The notes: a model not told the origin generated them from the sequence alone. A DNA stretch of 64,000 nt from Edaphobacter sp. (GCF_028283685.1 NZ_JAPWKF010000001.1:310001-374000); one strand, 5' to 3'; counted from the stretch's first letter, positions 8,908-17,828 are shown. Numbers and translations are program-made.

Positions 8908-9665
8908 ACCAACTCCTCCTCCGGCTCCGATTCAAACAGCTCCCCGGCTACAAGATCCTCAAGCTCTGCATTACGATCCACCGCACGGACCGGGGCAAAG
9001 CTCCTACGATGCAGCATCGACGGTCCCTGCACCAGCAGCGCCTTCCGGTGAGCAGGAGTTCCATAGCCCTTATGTGACGCAAGCCCATAACCGGGATGCT
9101 CTACATCAAGCTCGCGCATCAGCGCATCGCGATGCACCTTCGCGACCACGGAGGCCGCGGCAATCGACAGGCTCAGGGAATCGCCATAAATCAACTTCGT
9201 CTGCTGACAGGGATGATCGATTCGCATGGCATCGATCAGCAGGTGGTCGGGCACAACATCGAGGCCCTGAACCGCCGCAAGCATCGCCATGCGCGTCGCC
9301 TGGTAAATGTTGACCCGATCGATCGTCTCCGCGTCGACTTCGGCAACGCTCACAGCAAGCGCCATGCTACGGATACTCACATCCAGGCGCTCACGATCCT
9401 CGCGCGGCAGCTGTTTGGAGTCTTTGAGTCCCGCGGAGGCCAGGCCACCTGCCGTCTCCGGCAAGATCACAGCCGCGGCAACTACAGGGCCGAAGAGGGC
9501 ACCGCGTCCAACCTCGTCCACGCCGGCGATCATGAGAAAGCCACAGTGACGCAGGGCCTGCTCCGGGGCATCGCTGCAGATCAGTTGCTTGAGCATCCGC
9601 TGCTTTGCGGCTGCAGCTTTGACGACGTTTTTCTTGGAGCGAATGGATGGAGTTGCTGAAGCCAT
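8892..9665 (-). CDS. rnhB: Ribonuclease HII
   Basis: Removes RNA from RNA/DNA hybrids and misincorporated ribonucleotides. About 257 residues from ATG 9665. The active-site motif is GVDEVGRGALFGPVVAAAVI (usual form DEAGRGPLAGPV) and the later acidic residue is in 'DHLLIDAMRI'. An unusually long (about 45 residues), basic N-terminal region precedes the catalytic core. Gene order rplS-rnhB is the common one. A longer ORF to 9710 would run into the hairpin after rplS. Confidence 0.94.
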   Translation of the reverse strand: MASATPSIRSKKNVVKAAAAKQRMLKQLICSDAPEQALRHCGFLMIAGVDEVGRGALFGPVVAAAVILPETAGGLASAGLKDSKQLPREDRERLDVSIRSMALAVSVAEVDAETIDRVNIYQATRMAMLAAVQGLDVVPDHLLIDAMRIDHPCQQTKLIYGDSLSLSIAAASVVAKVHRDALMRELDVEHPGYGLASHKGYGTPAHRKALLVQGPSMLHRRSFAPVRAVDRNAELEDLVAGELFESEPEEELVWPID

Positions 9666-9701
9666 ACGGTATGCATGAAGTGTATCGCCTCGCACACGTA
9701 A

Positions 9702-9731
9702 AAAGTCCATGCCCCGAAGGACATGGACTTT
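9702..9731 (-). terminator. Intrinsic terminator after rplS
   Basis: 10-base perfect stem (AAAGTCCATG / CATGGACTTT) with a 10-base loop, followed on the minus strand by TTTTTAC. It lies between rplS and rnhB, so rnhB-PIG-L-pdxH are either read through or separately expressed. Confidence 0.75.
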
Positions 9732-9755
9732 GTGGAAATGTAAGAGTCGGTTGGC

Positions 9756-10112
9756 TTACTTGGCGCGCTCAACTTCGCGCAGACGAGCAGCCTTACCGCG
9801 CAGACCGCGCAGGTAAAACAGTTTCGCACGACGAACCTGGTACGAACGAACCTTCTCGACCTTGTCGACAACCTTCGAGTTGTAAGGGAAGATACGCTCC
9901 ACGCCCTGGCCGAAGCTCATCTTGCGAACAGTAAAGGTACCCTGGGGTCCCTTGCGGCATGCGATAACCATGCCTTCGAAAGCCTGCAGGCGCTCTTTCT
10001 CGCCTTCACGAATCTTAACCTGGACACGAACCGTGTCACCGGGAGCGAAACTTGGAATGTCTGTCCGCTCAAGCTTGGCGGCCAGTTTCTGCATGATGGG
10101 ATGAATTGACAT
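9756..10112 (-). CDS. rplS: 50S ribosomal protein L19
   Basis: 118 residues, full length. Begins [20 protein letters not shown] and contains [20 protein letters not shown] and the conserved '[23 protein letters not shown]' basic end. Located at the 50S-30S interface. Downstream of trmD, as in most bacteria. Confidence 0.98.
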   Translation of the reverse strand: MSIHPIMQKLAAKLERTDIPSFAPGDTVRVQVKIREGEKERLQAFEGMVIACRKGPQGTFTVRKMSFGQGVERIFPYNSKVVDKVEKVRSYQVRRAKLFYLRGLRGKAARLREVERAK

Positions 10113-10189
10113 AACGACTTTCCTGTTCTGAACTCAGAGGTTTCAGTTTACACCAGATACAACATTTTCTGTTAGCGAACTGTTGTAGA

Positions 10190-11011
10190 TCAGGATGCCT
10201 CCTCACGCATTCGTTTCAGCTTCTCCAGCACCTTCCGGTCCTCGGGACTCAAGCGCGCCTTCTCCAGAAGCTCCGGCCGGTTCTCCAGTGTCTTTTCAAG
10301 CGCCATCATCCTGCGCCAGGCGCGAATGGCGTCGTGATTGCCGCCCTGAAGGACCTCAGGCACCTCTGATCCCTCAAAATCGGACGGACGCGTGTAATGC
10401 GGATAGTCAAGAATCCCGCCCGATCCATGCGTGGTTCGTGGGGATCCATCACTATCGTATTTATTATCTGTTTCTTCTGAGCCAAAGCTCTCGAATCTCG
10501 AAGAGTCGGGATGCCCCAGAGCTCCCGGCAGCAACCTCACCACGGCATCGACGATCACCGCTGCAGCAAGTTCGCCGCCCGAGATCACATAGTCTCCGAT
10601 CGAGATCTCCCGGTCGCAGAGCGACTGGTTCACACGCTCATCGACTCCCTCATACCGGCCACAGATCATGACCACCCGCTCCACCGAGGACAGCTCCTGC
10701 GCAACCGCCTGCGTAAACGGTCGACCCTGCGCCGAAAGGAGAATAACCGTCTCCTTCGCCGCATCCCGCTGGTCTTTCGGCTGAACGCCAATCGCGCGTG
10801 CGGCTTCGAAGATCGGCTGTGGTTTCAATACCATACCTTCGCCACCCCCGAATGGCCGGTCATCGACTGTCCGGTGACGGTCATGCGTAAAGCTGCGCAG
10901 ATCGTGCGTCGCCAGCTCTACCAGGCCGGTCTTTCGAGCGCGGCCAAGGATGCCGTACTCGAAAGTGCTTTTATAAAAATCGGGGAAAATCGTAATAATG
11001 TCGAAACGCAT
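10190..11011 (-). CDS. trmD: tRNA (guanine-N1)-methyltransferase TrmD
   Basis: SPOUT enzyme making m1G37 in tRNAs ending their anticodon in G. 273 residues from ATG 11011 ([20 protein letters not shown]); the ORF extends upstream to 11056 without support. The trefoil-knot SAM site is visible in '[12 protein letters not shown]' and '[16 protein letters not shown]'. The linker before LDYPHYTRP is about 20 residues longer than usual and rich in Ser/Gly/Asp/Thr, between 'SRFESF' and 'GGILDYP'. Normally adjacent to rimM; here a plus-strand gene separates them. Confidence 0.97.
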   Translation of the reverse strand: MRFDIITIFPDFYKSTFEYGILGRARKTGLVELATHDLRSFTHDRHRTVDDRPFGGGEGMVLKPQPIFEAARAIGVQPKDQRDAAKETVILLSAQGRPFTQAVAQELSSVERVVMICGRYEGVDERVNQSLCDREISIGDYVISGGELAAAVIVDAVVRLLPGALGHPDSSRFESFGSEETDNKYDSDGSPRTTHGSGGILDYPHYTRPSDFEGSEVPEVLQGGNHDAIRAWRRMMALEKTLENRPELLEKARLSPEDRKVLEKLKRMREEAS

Positions 11012-11187
11012 AGTCAAAATAATCGTGTTGAGGTAACCGCTACACAAAAGTTGCATCCCAACTCACCAGAATGGACCGGGAGGTGCAGCGTATTTCACAT
11101 CCAGAATGCTTTAGCCTTTCAAAAGATCGACAGATCGACAAACCGGATTCACAATCCTCACTCCAGAGATAAAGGTCCAAAATATTG

Positions 11188-12108
11188 ATGATAAAGGATA
11201 AGCACGTCTTTCAGAGGGGCATACTGATCGGCCTGTTCCTTGGAGCTTCTACTCTCGGAGCGCAACAAAGGACAACTCCCCTGTGGCCTTCGAACCACAT
11301 CAATTCTATCTATACGCCCCATGCCGCTCCGGTAGCACAACTCATTAGCTACTCCTCTTCCATCGCCAGTCCGGATACGGACAACGATAGGGAATCGCAG
11401 CCCCCGGTCTCAGGCAAACCCGCTCCCAAAGTAGTTCTTTACGAGAAGGTCGGTCCGTTCTCCTACTGGCAGGTTGGCCTGAAAGCGACCTCCCTTGGAG
11501 CAGGCGTCGATGTTGCCACTCCGCTTTCGCGTCACCTCGGTTTACGAGGACAGTTCAATTACATAGGATTGAGCTATGGGTTCGACGTCGACGGCGTGCA
11601 CTACAGCACACGCTTTGATCTCCATTCGGGAAGCGTTAGCTTAGACTATTACCCATCTGCCCGACATACTTTCCGCATCAGCCCAGGGATACTTTTCTTC
11701 GGCAACAGCGCTAAAGCCCATCTGACCGTTCCGCCTGGTGGCAATTTCAGCCTGGGCGACAACAACTTCATCAACAGCGTGGATGATCCTGTTGCTGGAG
11801 ATGCCCAGGCTAAATTTCATCACACCGTCGGGCCCATGGTGGCCTTCGGGTACAACCTCATCGGACACAGGGACAGCCGCTTCACCATGCCGGTCGAACT
11901 TGGCGTGGCATATAGCGGATCGGCGCAGATCAATATAAATCTCAACGGAACTGCCTGTAATCCGGAAGGGTGCTTCACCTTTGCCGACAACCCGGAAGCC
12001 CAGGCAAGTTTGCAGGACGAGATCGCCAAGATCAATCGGAGGCTCTCCGATATTCCCGTCTACCCCATCATCTCGATTGGTGCTACTTATCGCTTTGGCG
12101 GCCGATAG
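11188..12108 (+). CDS. Outer-membrane beta-barrel protein (uncharacterised)
   Basis: 306 residues. Signal peptide with a hydrophobic core GILIGLFLGAST and likely cleavage after LGA near residue 25. The mature part has alternating hydrophobic/polar strands ('QVGLKATSLGAGVDVATPLS', 'LGLRGQFNYIGLSYGFDVDG', 'VSLDYYPSARHTFRISPGIL') and ends '...ISIGATYRFGGR', close to the aromatic C-terminal barrel signal. No enzymatic motif was found. The start is ATG 11188 (a TTG precedes it). It sits on the opposite strand inside the rimM-trmD interval, and its 3' end overlaps the rimM 3' end by 26 bases. Function unknown. Confidence 0.8.
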   Translation: MIKDKHVFQRGILIGLFLGASTLGAQQRTTPLWPSNHINSIYTPHAAPVAQLISYSSSIASPDTDNDRESQPPVSGKPAPKVVLYEKVGPFSYWQVGLKATSLGAGVDVATPLSRHLGLRGQFNYIGLSYGFDVDGVHYSTRFDLHSGSVSLDYYPSARHTFRISPGILFFGNSAKAHLTVPPGGNFSLGDNNFINSVDDPVAGDAQAKFHHTVGPMVAFGYNLIGHRDSRFTMPVELGVAYSGSAQININLNGTACNPEGCFTFADNPEAQASLQDEIAKINRRLSDIPVYPIISIGATYRFGGR

Positions 12109-12688
12109 CATTCACCTCGACCAGGCCAGGGGGAAGCCGAAGTGCAATGCGGCGCCCCGGAAGGTCGAGCGACACAAGGTACGCCTTCACAAAAGGAATA
12201 AGGATCTCCTGATCGCTCTCTGAGCGCACTTCGAGGAGCGAAGGAATATCTTCCAGCCGAATGCCCGTCGATGAAGCGGGGAACTGGATATCGGCTACAG
12301 TTCCAATTCGCTGATCGCCGTCAAAGACCTCGCATCCGACCAAATCGCTGACATACGAAGCATCGTCGTTCAGCGCGATACGTTCTTCTTCCAGGACAGC
12401 AAGATCCAGGCCGGCCAGAATCTCTGCCGCATGGATCGAATCGATGCCTTCCAGTTGAAGCACAACGCGCCCACGATTACGGCCTACCGGAAGCCAGGAC
12501 GACAGCACCTGGATGCTCCGGACTTCCTCGCTGCTACCCGCGAAGTTTTCAGGAATAAGAAACAAACCTGTTCGTCCTGCAATGCTCTCGGGGAAGTCGG
12601 TCAGCAGATCGGCAAGGATTTCACCTTTGCGGCCCTGGGGGCGAAGCAGCCGAGCCAGTACAGTCCACGAGTTTGAGCGCGATGTCAT
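12083..12688 (-). CDS. rimM: Ribosome maturation factor RimM
   Basis: Assists 30S head assembly around S19. 201 residues with the N-terminal RimM beta-barrel ('VLARLLRPQGRKGEILADLL') and the C-terminal PRC-barrel ('DLVGCEVFDGDQRIGTVADI', 'ILIPFVKAYLVSLDLPGRRI'). It follows khpA by 49 bases and converges with the outer-membrane protein gene, with overlapping 3' ends. Confidence 0.96.
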   Translation of the reverse strand: MTSRSNSWTVLARLLRPQGRKGEILADLLTDFPESIAGRTGLFLIPENFAGSSEEVRSIQVLSSWLPVGRNRGRVVLQLEGIDSIHAAEILAGLDLAVLEEERIALNDDASYVSDLVGCEVFDGDQRIGTVADIQFPASSTGIRLEDIPSLLEVRSESDQEILIPFVKAYLVSLDLPGRRIALRLPPGLVEVNAIGRQSDK

Positions 12689-12736
12689 TTTTGGGAAAGT
12701 CGTAAGCGAAGAATGAAGCAGAGGGGAGGCCGAACC

Positions 12737-13039
12737 TCACCCCTGCTGGCTGGAATGGTCCTCAACTATGTCTAAGGCAAAGCGGCGCCGGAGCTTCATG
12801 CTTGCAGCAGCCAGAATCGTGCGCAACGAACGAGCAGTACGTCCCTGTTTTCCAATAACCTTGCCGATATCCGTAGGAGCCACCCTCAAACGGATCACCG
12901 TTGATTCACCTTCATTAATTGCTTCGACTATGACACTTTCAGGCGAGTCAACCAGAGCCTTGGCAATCTCGACTACGAGCGCCGTCATCTCGCCTGTACT
13001 GTCATCTCCACCACCCGCCACGGAACTTGGCTGGGTCAT
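12737..13039 (-). CDS. khpA: KH-domain RNA-binding protein KhpA
   Basis: Small single-KH protein (100 residues). The KH core contains VAPTDIGKVIGKQGRTARSL with the GxxG loop GKQG. The start ATG 13039 has AGGAGG 8 bases upstream; a GTG at 13060 is less likely because it precedes that ribosome site. The conserved position between rpsP and rimM (the YlqC/KhpA slot) supports the assignment. The first 20 residues are a low-complexity Ser/Gly leader. Confidence 0.93.
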   Translation of the reverse strand: MTQPSSVAGGGDDSTGEMTALVVEIAKALVDSPESVIVEAINEGESTVIRLRVAPTDIGKVIGKQGRTARSLRTILAAASMKLRRRFALDIVEDHSSQQG

Positions 13040-13263
13040 CGTACACACCTCCTGGGTCACACAATGCGGGGCTTCTGCTCAAACCTTTTGCCTCGTCGAT
13101 TGCGAGAACTTTCAGGATGTGCAAATCGAGCGCGGCCCAGCAAAATCGCGAAGCCGAATGTTGCAACGCTTGATCGTGCAGCATTTCGGGCACCACAAAA
13201 ACAATAGGGAGAGTTTACGCGAGATCCCTATCGATGCAATACGATGAACCTGGAGATGGAACA

Positions 13264-13298
13264 TATCTTTGGGAACCATAAATCGGGTCCCAAAGATA
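13264..13298. other. Stable stem-loop between rpsP and khpA
   Basis: An 11-base perfect stem (TATCTTTGGGA / TCCCAAAGATA) with a 13-base loop starts 14 bases past the rpsP stop inside the 272-base rpsP-khpA gap. No T-run follows on the minus strand, so it looks more like an mRNA processing or stability element than a terminator. The rest of this gap holds no convincing gene. Confidence 0.5.
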
Positions 13299-13311
13299 CA
13301 TCGGAGGTAAC

Positions 13312-13557
13312 TTAAGCAGCAGCCGGGGCAGGGGTGGCAAGAAGCTTTCCGACGCGGTCGGACAGCTGGGCGCCCTTGCTGGTCCAGTAATCGATGCGAT
13401 CACGCTTCAGCTCGACGCTGGCAGGGTTGGTGCGGGGATTGTAGGTGCCGACGACTTCAACCGAACGGCCATTACGGGCGCGGTCCTTCTCGATGACAAC
13501 AATGCGGTAGTGGGGCTGCTTACGCGCTCCAACGCGCGCCAGACGGATCATTAACAC
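13312..13557 (-). CDS. rpsP: 30S ribosomal protein S16
   Basis: 81 residues with the hallmark 'MIRLARVGARKQPHYRIVV' and 'GTYNPRTNP', ending in an Ala/Pro tail. Three in-frame starts are close together: TTG 13563, GTG 13557 and ATG 13551. GTG is preferred because a GAGG lies 8 bases upstream, whereas the spacing is 2 and 14 for the others. First gene of the rpsP-khpA-rimM-(trmD-rplS) ribosomal cluster. Confidence 0.96.
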   Translation of the reverse strand: MLMIRLARVGARKQPHYRIVVIEKDRARNGRSVEVVGTYNPRTNPASVELKRDRIDYWTSKGAQLSDRVGKLLATPAPAAA

Positions 13558-13847
13558 AGGCAAAGCCTCTCAGAACTATGATTTCTCGGGTATCCCTTAT
13601 TGCAAAACGTGCCCATCTAAGTGCATGTTCCCGTAGGATCCAACACCTAAGTATGCCTGAAAATGAGGTATTTCGCAATGCTGAGCTCGTGCCAAATTCC
13701 TGCTCTTGGCGGCAGCCTCGGTACCCGGCTACTCGTAACCGCAACCAGTCACAGGAAAAATCTTCTTACAGGTTACCTTGTGCGGTAGACTCCTGTTGAC
13801 AGATCCGTATTTGCCGGACATGTTCGTCGGAGACAGGAGCCGCATCC

Positions 13848-14174
13848 GTGCCCCAGGTGCAAAAAGCTAACGGAGAGAATCCAGTCCGTACGGCCGTACG
13901 TTTTCCCATGAAGTTACCCCTTACCATTCAGACCCCAGAGGGGGAACTGCATGCGGTGACTGAAAACATCTCAGCGAATGGCCTCCTGTTCACCTGCGAC
14001 GTCCAGCCTGAGATCAACAGCAGGATTGAGTTCACGATTGCCATGCCTTCCGCGATCATGGGCTCGGATACCGATGTCACCATTCACTGTATCGGCCGTA
14101 TCGTCCGGCACTGCTCCAGGGAGGGGCAGAAGATGGCGGCGGCGATGATTGACGAATACTTTTTAAAGGCTTGA
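13848..14174 (+). CDS. PilZ-domain protein (probable c-di-GMP receptor)
   Basis: 108 residues, essentially one PilZ domain. The two c-di-GMP-binding motifs are visible: RTAVR near the N-terminus (RxxxR) and ENISANG (D/N-x-S-x-x-G). It uses a GTG start with AGGAG 8 bases upstream. The next gene begins 3 bases after its stop, so it forms a two-gene unit with the LuxR-type regulator. It probably reads c-di-GMP and acts on a partner protein. Confidence 0.85.
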   Translation: MPQVQKANGENPVRTAVRFPMKLPLTIQTPEGELHAVTENISANGLLFTCDVQPEINSRIEFTIAMPSAIMGSDTDVTIHCIGRIVRHCSREGQKMAAAMIDEYFLKA

Positions 14175-14177
14175 GCT

Positions 14178-14960
14178 ATGACGGTTGTTCACTTTGATCA
14201 GTCTCGCGAACCGGAGGAGAACCACGAAGAAGACGCCACGGCGCCTGGTATTCGTGTCATTCTGGCAGACTCACAGGCAATTTATCGCGTTGGTATGCGA
14301 AAGGTCTTTGCTCTGGAAGACGATATTCGTGTCGTCGCCCAGGTCGAAACCCTCGGCAATCTTCAGGCCGCACTGCAGCGCTATCCCACCGATGTCGTGG
14401 TGCTCGAAGGCGCCCTCGTCGCCGGCACCATCGACGCTATCCCCGAGCTCGTCCGCATTGCCCCTGACGCCAAGCTGATCGTTCAGGTGACGGAGGCCGA
14501 CGAGTCCAATACCGTCGAACTCTACCGCCGGGGCGTCCGCGGCGTCGTGCCGCGCTCCATCTCACCCGACCTGCTGGTCAAGTGCGTCCGCAAGATCGCC
14601 GAGGGCGAGACCTGGATCGACAACCAGTCCATCAGCTGGGTGATCGAGGCCTACCGCGCCCAGGCCACCACTCTGACCAATCCAAAGGTGCAGCCCAAGC
14701 TCTCCAAGAAGGAGCTGGCCATCATCAGCTGCATCACCCGCGGGATGCGCAACAAGGAGATCGCTTACCAGATCGGGACTACGGAGCAGGTCATCAAAAA
14801 CTACCTGCGCAAGGTCTATGACAAGCTCGGCGTCTCCGACCGCCTAGAGCTTGCCCTCTACTGCCTCCATCACGAACTTCTGAAGAAGTACACCACCGAC
14901 GCGGAGAGCGCTCTGCTGCAGCAGACAGAGCCCACGCAACCGCTGCGGGCCAAGATGTAA
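14178..14960 (+). CDS. LuxR/NarL-type response regulator with degenerate receiver
   Basis: 260 residues: a disordered acidic N-terminus (1-25), a CheY-like receiver (26-140) and a C-terminal LuxR helix-turn-helix (about 172-235, 'LSKKELAIISCITRGMRNKE', 'TEQVIKNYLRKVYDKLGVSD'). The residue in the place of the phospho-accepting Asp is Glu77 (VVVLEGA), the acidic pocket keeps only Asp31 (ADS), and the conserved Lys region reads VVPRS. The receiver therefore may not be phosphorylated and could be locked or ligand-controlled. No histidine kinase gene is adjacent. Coupled to the PilZ gene by a 3-base gap. Confidence 0.88.
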   Translation: MTVVHFDQSREPEENHEEDATAPGIRVILADSQAIYRVGMRKVFALEDDIRVVAQVETLGNLQAALQRYPTDVVVLEGALVAGTIDAIPELVRIAPDAKLIVQVTEADESNTVELYRRGVRGVVPRSISPDLLVKCVRKIAEGETWIDNQSISWVIEAYRAQATTLTNPKVQPKLSKKELAIISCITRGMRNKEIAYQIGTTEQVIKNYLRKVYDKLGVSDRLELALYCLHHELLKKYTTDAESALLQQTEPTQPLRAKM

Positions 14961-14984
14961 GCCCTCGCCAAGCTTTAAAGCGAA

Positions 14985-15010
14985 AGAAGGAGCCCATCAG
15001 GGCTCCTTCT
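14985..15010 (+). terminator. Bidirectional intrinsic terminator
   Basis: 11-base perfect stem AGAAGGAGCCC / GGGCTCCTTCT with a 4-base loop, followed by TCTTT on the plus strand and TTTCGCTTT on the minus strand. It separates the convergent regulator and YceI genes. Confidence 0.8.
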
Positions 15011-15030
15011 TCTTTGCTCAAATAACGGAC

Positions 15031-15615
15031 TTACTTCTTGTCCACTTCGACGTCGATCGAGAACTTGATGTCGTCACCGACAACAGCAGACGGAAACTTG
15101 GAACCGAAGCCGTAATCGCTGCGCTTCAGCTTGCCGGTCGCCGAGAAGCCGCTGCGCGTCACGCCTTTCTGATCGGTCTGCGGCGGTGCAGGACCGTCAA
15201 CGTCCAGGGTTACACTCTTCGTGACCCCGTTCAGGGTCAGATCGCCCGTCAACGTCAGCTTGCCGTCAGCATTCGAGAGGCTGGTCGACTTGAAGGTCAG
15301 CTTGGGGAACTTCTCCACATCGAAGAAATCGGCCGACTTCAAATGCGTATCGCGCTTCTCCACGCCCGTCGAAACCGTCGGCGTCGACGCGCTGGCCTCC
15401 ACGTTGGACTTGGTGATGTCCTTCTCGTTGTAGAGCAAGGTGCCGGTGACGTCGCCCAGCGATCCATGTACGTTCGACACGCCCATGTGGCGAACCTCGA
15501 AGTTAATGCTCGAGTGGGCAGGATCAATGGCCCAGGTAGTGGTTTGTGCCAGTGCCGATGTGGCAGCAAAGCTTGCCGTAGCAAGGGTCAGGGCCATAAA
15601 AAGTCGATTGCGCAT
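15031..15615 (-). CDS. YceI family periplasmic lipid-binding protein
   Basis: 194 residues from ATG 15615 (GAGGA 6 bases upstream). Signal peptide ends at ALAQ near residue 24. The lipocalin-like YceI fold shows 'WAIDPAHSSINFEVRHMGVS', 'RDTHLKSADFFDVEKFPKLT' and the closing 'SDYGFGSKFPSAVVGDDIKF'. Homologues bind isoprenoid quinones or fatty amides in the periplasm. Stands alone, convergent to the response regulator. Confidence 0.93.
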   Translation of the reverse strand: MRNRLFMALTLATASFAATSALAQTTTWAIDPAHSSINFEVRHMGVSNVHGSLGDVTGTLLYNEKDITKSNVEASASTPTVSTGVEKRDTHLKSADFFDVEKFPKLTFKSTSLSNADGKLTLTGDLTLNGVTKSVTLDVDGPAPPQTDQKGVTRSGFSATGKLKRSDYGFGSKFPSAVVGDDIKFSIDVEVDKK

Positions 15616-15803
15616 ATTCGTTCCTCGATAGAGTAGAGCGTGTTGTAACACGTATATGATGGGTCGCCAGAACTAAACGATGCATATAAATTTAGCGGCA
15701 CCCCTCCGGTGGCGCCATCTAAAACTGGAAACGATTCGCGTTCTACCTCTGAGAGATCGATTCAGCAGCACAGCTCGCAAGACAGGTGCTAGCATCTCGC
15801 GAT

Positions 15804-17102
15804 ATGGCTTTTCTTAGTGAGTTCAAGCGCCTGACATCGGCGCAGCGTAATACCTTCGCTGCTTGCTTTCTCGGCTGGACCCTCGATGCCTTCGATTTCT
15901 TTCTGTTGACCGTATGCCTCAAAGCCATTGCCGCAGACTTCCACGTCGGCATCAAGGAGGTCGCGGAGGCCATCTTCTTCACGCTGGTCATGCGGCCAGT
16001 CGGAGCGCTGATCTTTGGCCTGATGGCAGAGCGTTACGGGCGCCGTCCCACGCTCATCGTCAACATCATCTCGTTCTCCGTCTTCGAACTCGCCTCCGCC
16101 TTCGCGCCTTCACTTCCCATCTTTCTCCTCTGCCGAGCGCTCTTCGGCATTGCGATGGGAGGCGAGTGGGGCGTCGGTGCAGCGCTCGCATTGGAGACGC
16201 TGCCCTCGACCGGACGAGGGTTCTTCTCCGGCGTCCTGCAGGAGGGCTATGTTGTAGGAAACCTGCTGGCAGCCGCCCTCTACGGTCTGCTCTTCTCGCA
16301 TCTGCATGGAACCGGAATGTTCACCGGATGGCGTGTCATGTTCATGATCGGCGCGCTGCCGGCATTACTCGCCTTCTATATGCAGTTCAAGATCGAGGAA
16401 TCTCCCATCTGGCTGGAGGCCGAAAAGCGTCGTCGCGCTGAAGGCTCTCAGTCGAGCGCGATCAAGTTCGCCCACTTCAAGGCCTACCTTCCCAGCTTCC
16501 TCTTTCTCGTTGTGCTGATGACAGCCTTCAACTCGTTCAGCCACGGCACACAGGACCTCTATCCCACGTTGCTTGAGAAGGATCACGGACTGGCATCCGG
16601 GAATGTCGGTCTGATTATCGTCATTGCCAACATCGGCGCGCTGCTTGGCGGCATCATCTGCGGCGCGCTCTCCGAGAAGTTTGGCCGCAAGCGGATGATT
16701 GTTCTCTCCGCGCTCGCAGCGATCCCCATGATCCCGCTCTGGGCCTGGTCTCACACCATCCCCATGCTGGCGCTGGGGGGCTTTTTGATGCAGTTTGCCG
16801 TGCAGGGGGCCTTCGGCATCATCCCCGCTCACCTCAACGAACTCTCACCAGGGCCAGTGCGCGCCGTCTTTCCCGGCTTCGCCTATCAGTTGGGTAACCT
16901 GTGTTCCTCGCGCAACGGAGTCTTTCAGGCCGCGCTGGCACAGCGCTACTATGGCGGCATCCTCACAACGGTGATGACATGGACCGTCGTACTGGGCGCC
17001 ATTGCCATCGCAATCGTTACGAGCCTCGGGCGTGAAGCGCGCGGAGAGGACTGGTCCCAAGCAGAGACTACCGCGTCAGTCGCGGAGAAGAGTCTTCCAT
17101 AA
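15804..17102 (+). CDS. MFS metabolite:H+ symporter (sialate/lactate-type)
   Basis: 432 residues, 12 predicted transmembrane helices. Characteristic MFS loops: 'GLMAERYGRRPTLI' after helix 2 and 'GALSEKFGRKRMIV' in the second half, plus the family motif 'LGWTLDAFDFFLLTVCL' in helix 1 (as in the sialate:H+ and Jen-type carboxylate symporters) and 'GVLQEGYVVGNLLAA' in helix 5. ATG 15804 is preferred over GTG 15786. Likely substrate is a small carboxylate or acidic sugar; the neighbours do not settle it. Confidence 0.87.
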   Translation: MAFLSEFKRLTSAQRNTFAACFLGWTLDAFDFFLLTVCLKAIAADFHVGIKEVAEAIFFTLVMRPVGALIFGLMAERYGRRPTLIVNIISFSVFELASAFAPSLPIFLLCRALFGIAMGGEWGVGAALALETLPSTGRGFFSGVLQEGYVVGNLLAAALYGLLFSHLHGTGMFTGWRVMFMIGALPALLAFYMQFKIEESPIWLEAEKRRRAEGSQSSAIKFAHFKAYLPSFLFLVVLMTAFNSFSHGTQDLYPTLLEKDHGLASGNVGLIIVIANIGALLGGIICGALSEKFGRKRMIVLSALAAIPMIPLWAWSHTIPMLALGGFLMQFAVQGAFGIIPAHLNELSPGPVRAVFPGFAYQLGNLCSSRNGVFQAALAQRYYGGILTTVMTWTVVLGAIAIAIVTSLGREARGEDWSQAETTASVAEKSLP

Positions 17103-17132
17103 CAATGAAGATCATGTGCGTGCGGAGATGGC

Positions 17133-17648
17133 TTAGCTCTTCGGAAGAGCCTTGGCGATCTGCGCTTCCATCTGATCTAGATTGGTGGCTCCCTGATAAC
17201 GCGCCAGCACCTTGCCGTCTGTGCCGATCAGGTAGCTGATGGGAAGCCCAACAGCACCGCCATACAGCCCTCCGAGCTGGTCATCGCCCATGACCGAAGG
17301 GTAAGCAATCTTGAGCCTGCGATAGACCTTGTCAACCGGAGCGCGGTCGTCATCCATCGAGATGCCGACCACCTGCAGGCCGCGAGCGCTGTACTTCGTC
17401 TGCCATGAAGAGAACTTCGGCATCTCGGCCATGCACGGTCCGCACCACGTCGCCCAGAAATTGAGCAGCACAACCTTCCCTCGATACGCAGAGAGATGAA
17501 CCGGCTGACCATCGAGACCCTTGCGCGCAAAGTCCGGCGCCAGCTTGCCAGCGGCCGGAGCCTTCTTCGCTGACTGTGCGAAAGCAGGCAACGCGAAAGG
17601 AAGGCTGAGGATCAAGGCAAGACCTGCGGTACGCATCGAACGATTCAT
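17133..17648 (-). CDS. TlpA-like periplasmic thioredoxin-fold protein
   Basis: 171 residues. Signal peptide from ATG 17648 ('MNRSMRTAGLALILSLPFAL', cleavage after AFAQ). Thioredoxin-fold redox site WCGPC, with the downstream cis-Pro in VGLPISYLIG. Probably reduces disulfides in the periplasm (cytochrome or sulfur-enzyme maturation). GAGG lies 9 bases upstream of the start; an in-frame extension to 17690 lacks a signal. Convergent with the MFS gene. Confidence 0.9.
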   Translation of the reverse strand: MNRSMRTAGLALILSLPFALPAFAQSAKKAPAAGKLAPDFARKGLDGQPVHLSAYRGKVVLLNFWATWCGPCMAEMPKFSSWQTKYSARGLQVVGISMDDDRAPVDKVYRRLKIAYPSVMGDDQLGGLYGGAVGLPISYLIGTDGKVLARYQGATNLDQMEAQIAKALPKS

Positions 17649-17828
17649 CTTCACTGTCCTCTTCCATCTATTCCAGAGCTGCTGCTGCACTTTCAGTTTA
17701 CTGCTCGTGGATCACTCCTTCAGATCCGTTGCCTCGGGCGGCACAATCCTGCCTGCGCGTTGAGGCTTGTCACGGAAGTCCCCTGAAAAGCAAACGAAAC
17801 TCTCGTTTGTTCTGTGTATCCTCGACTC

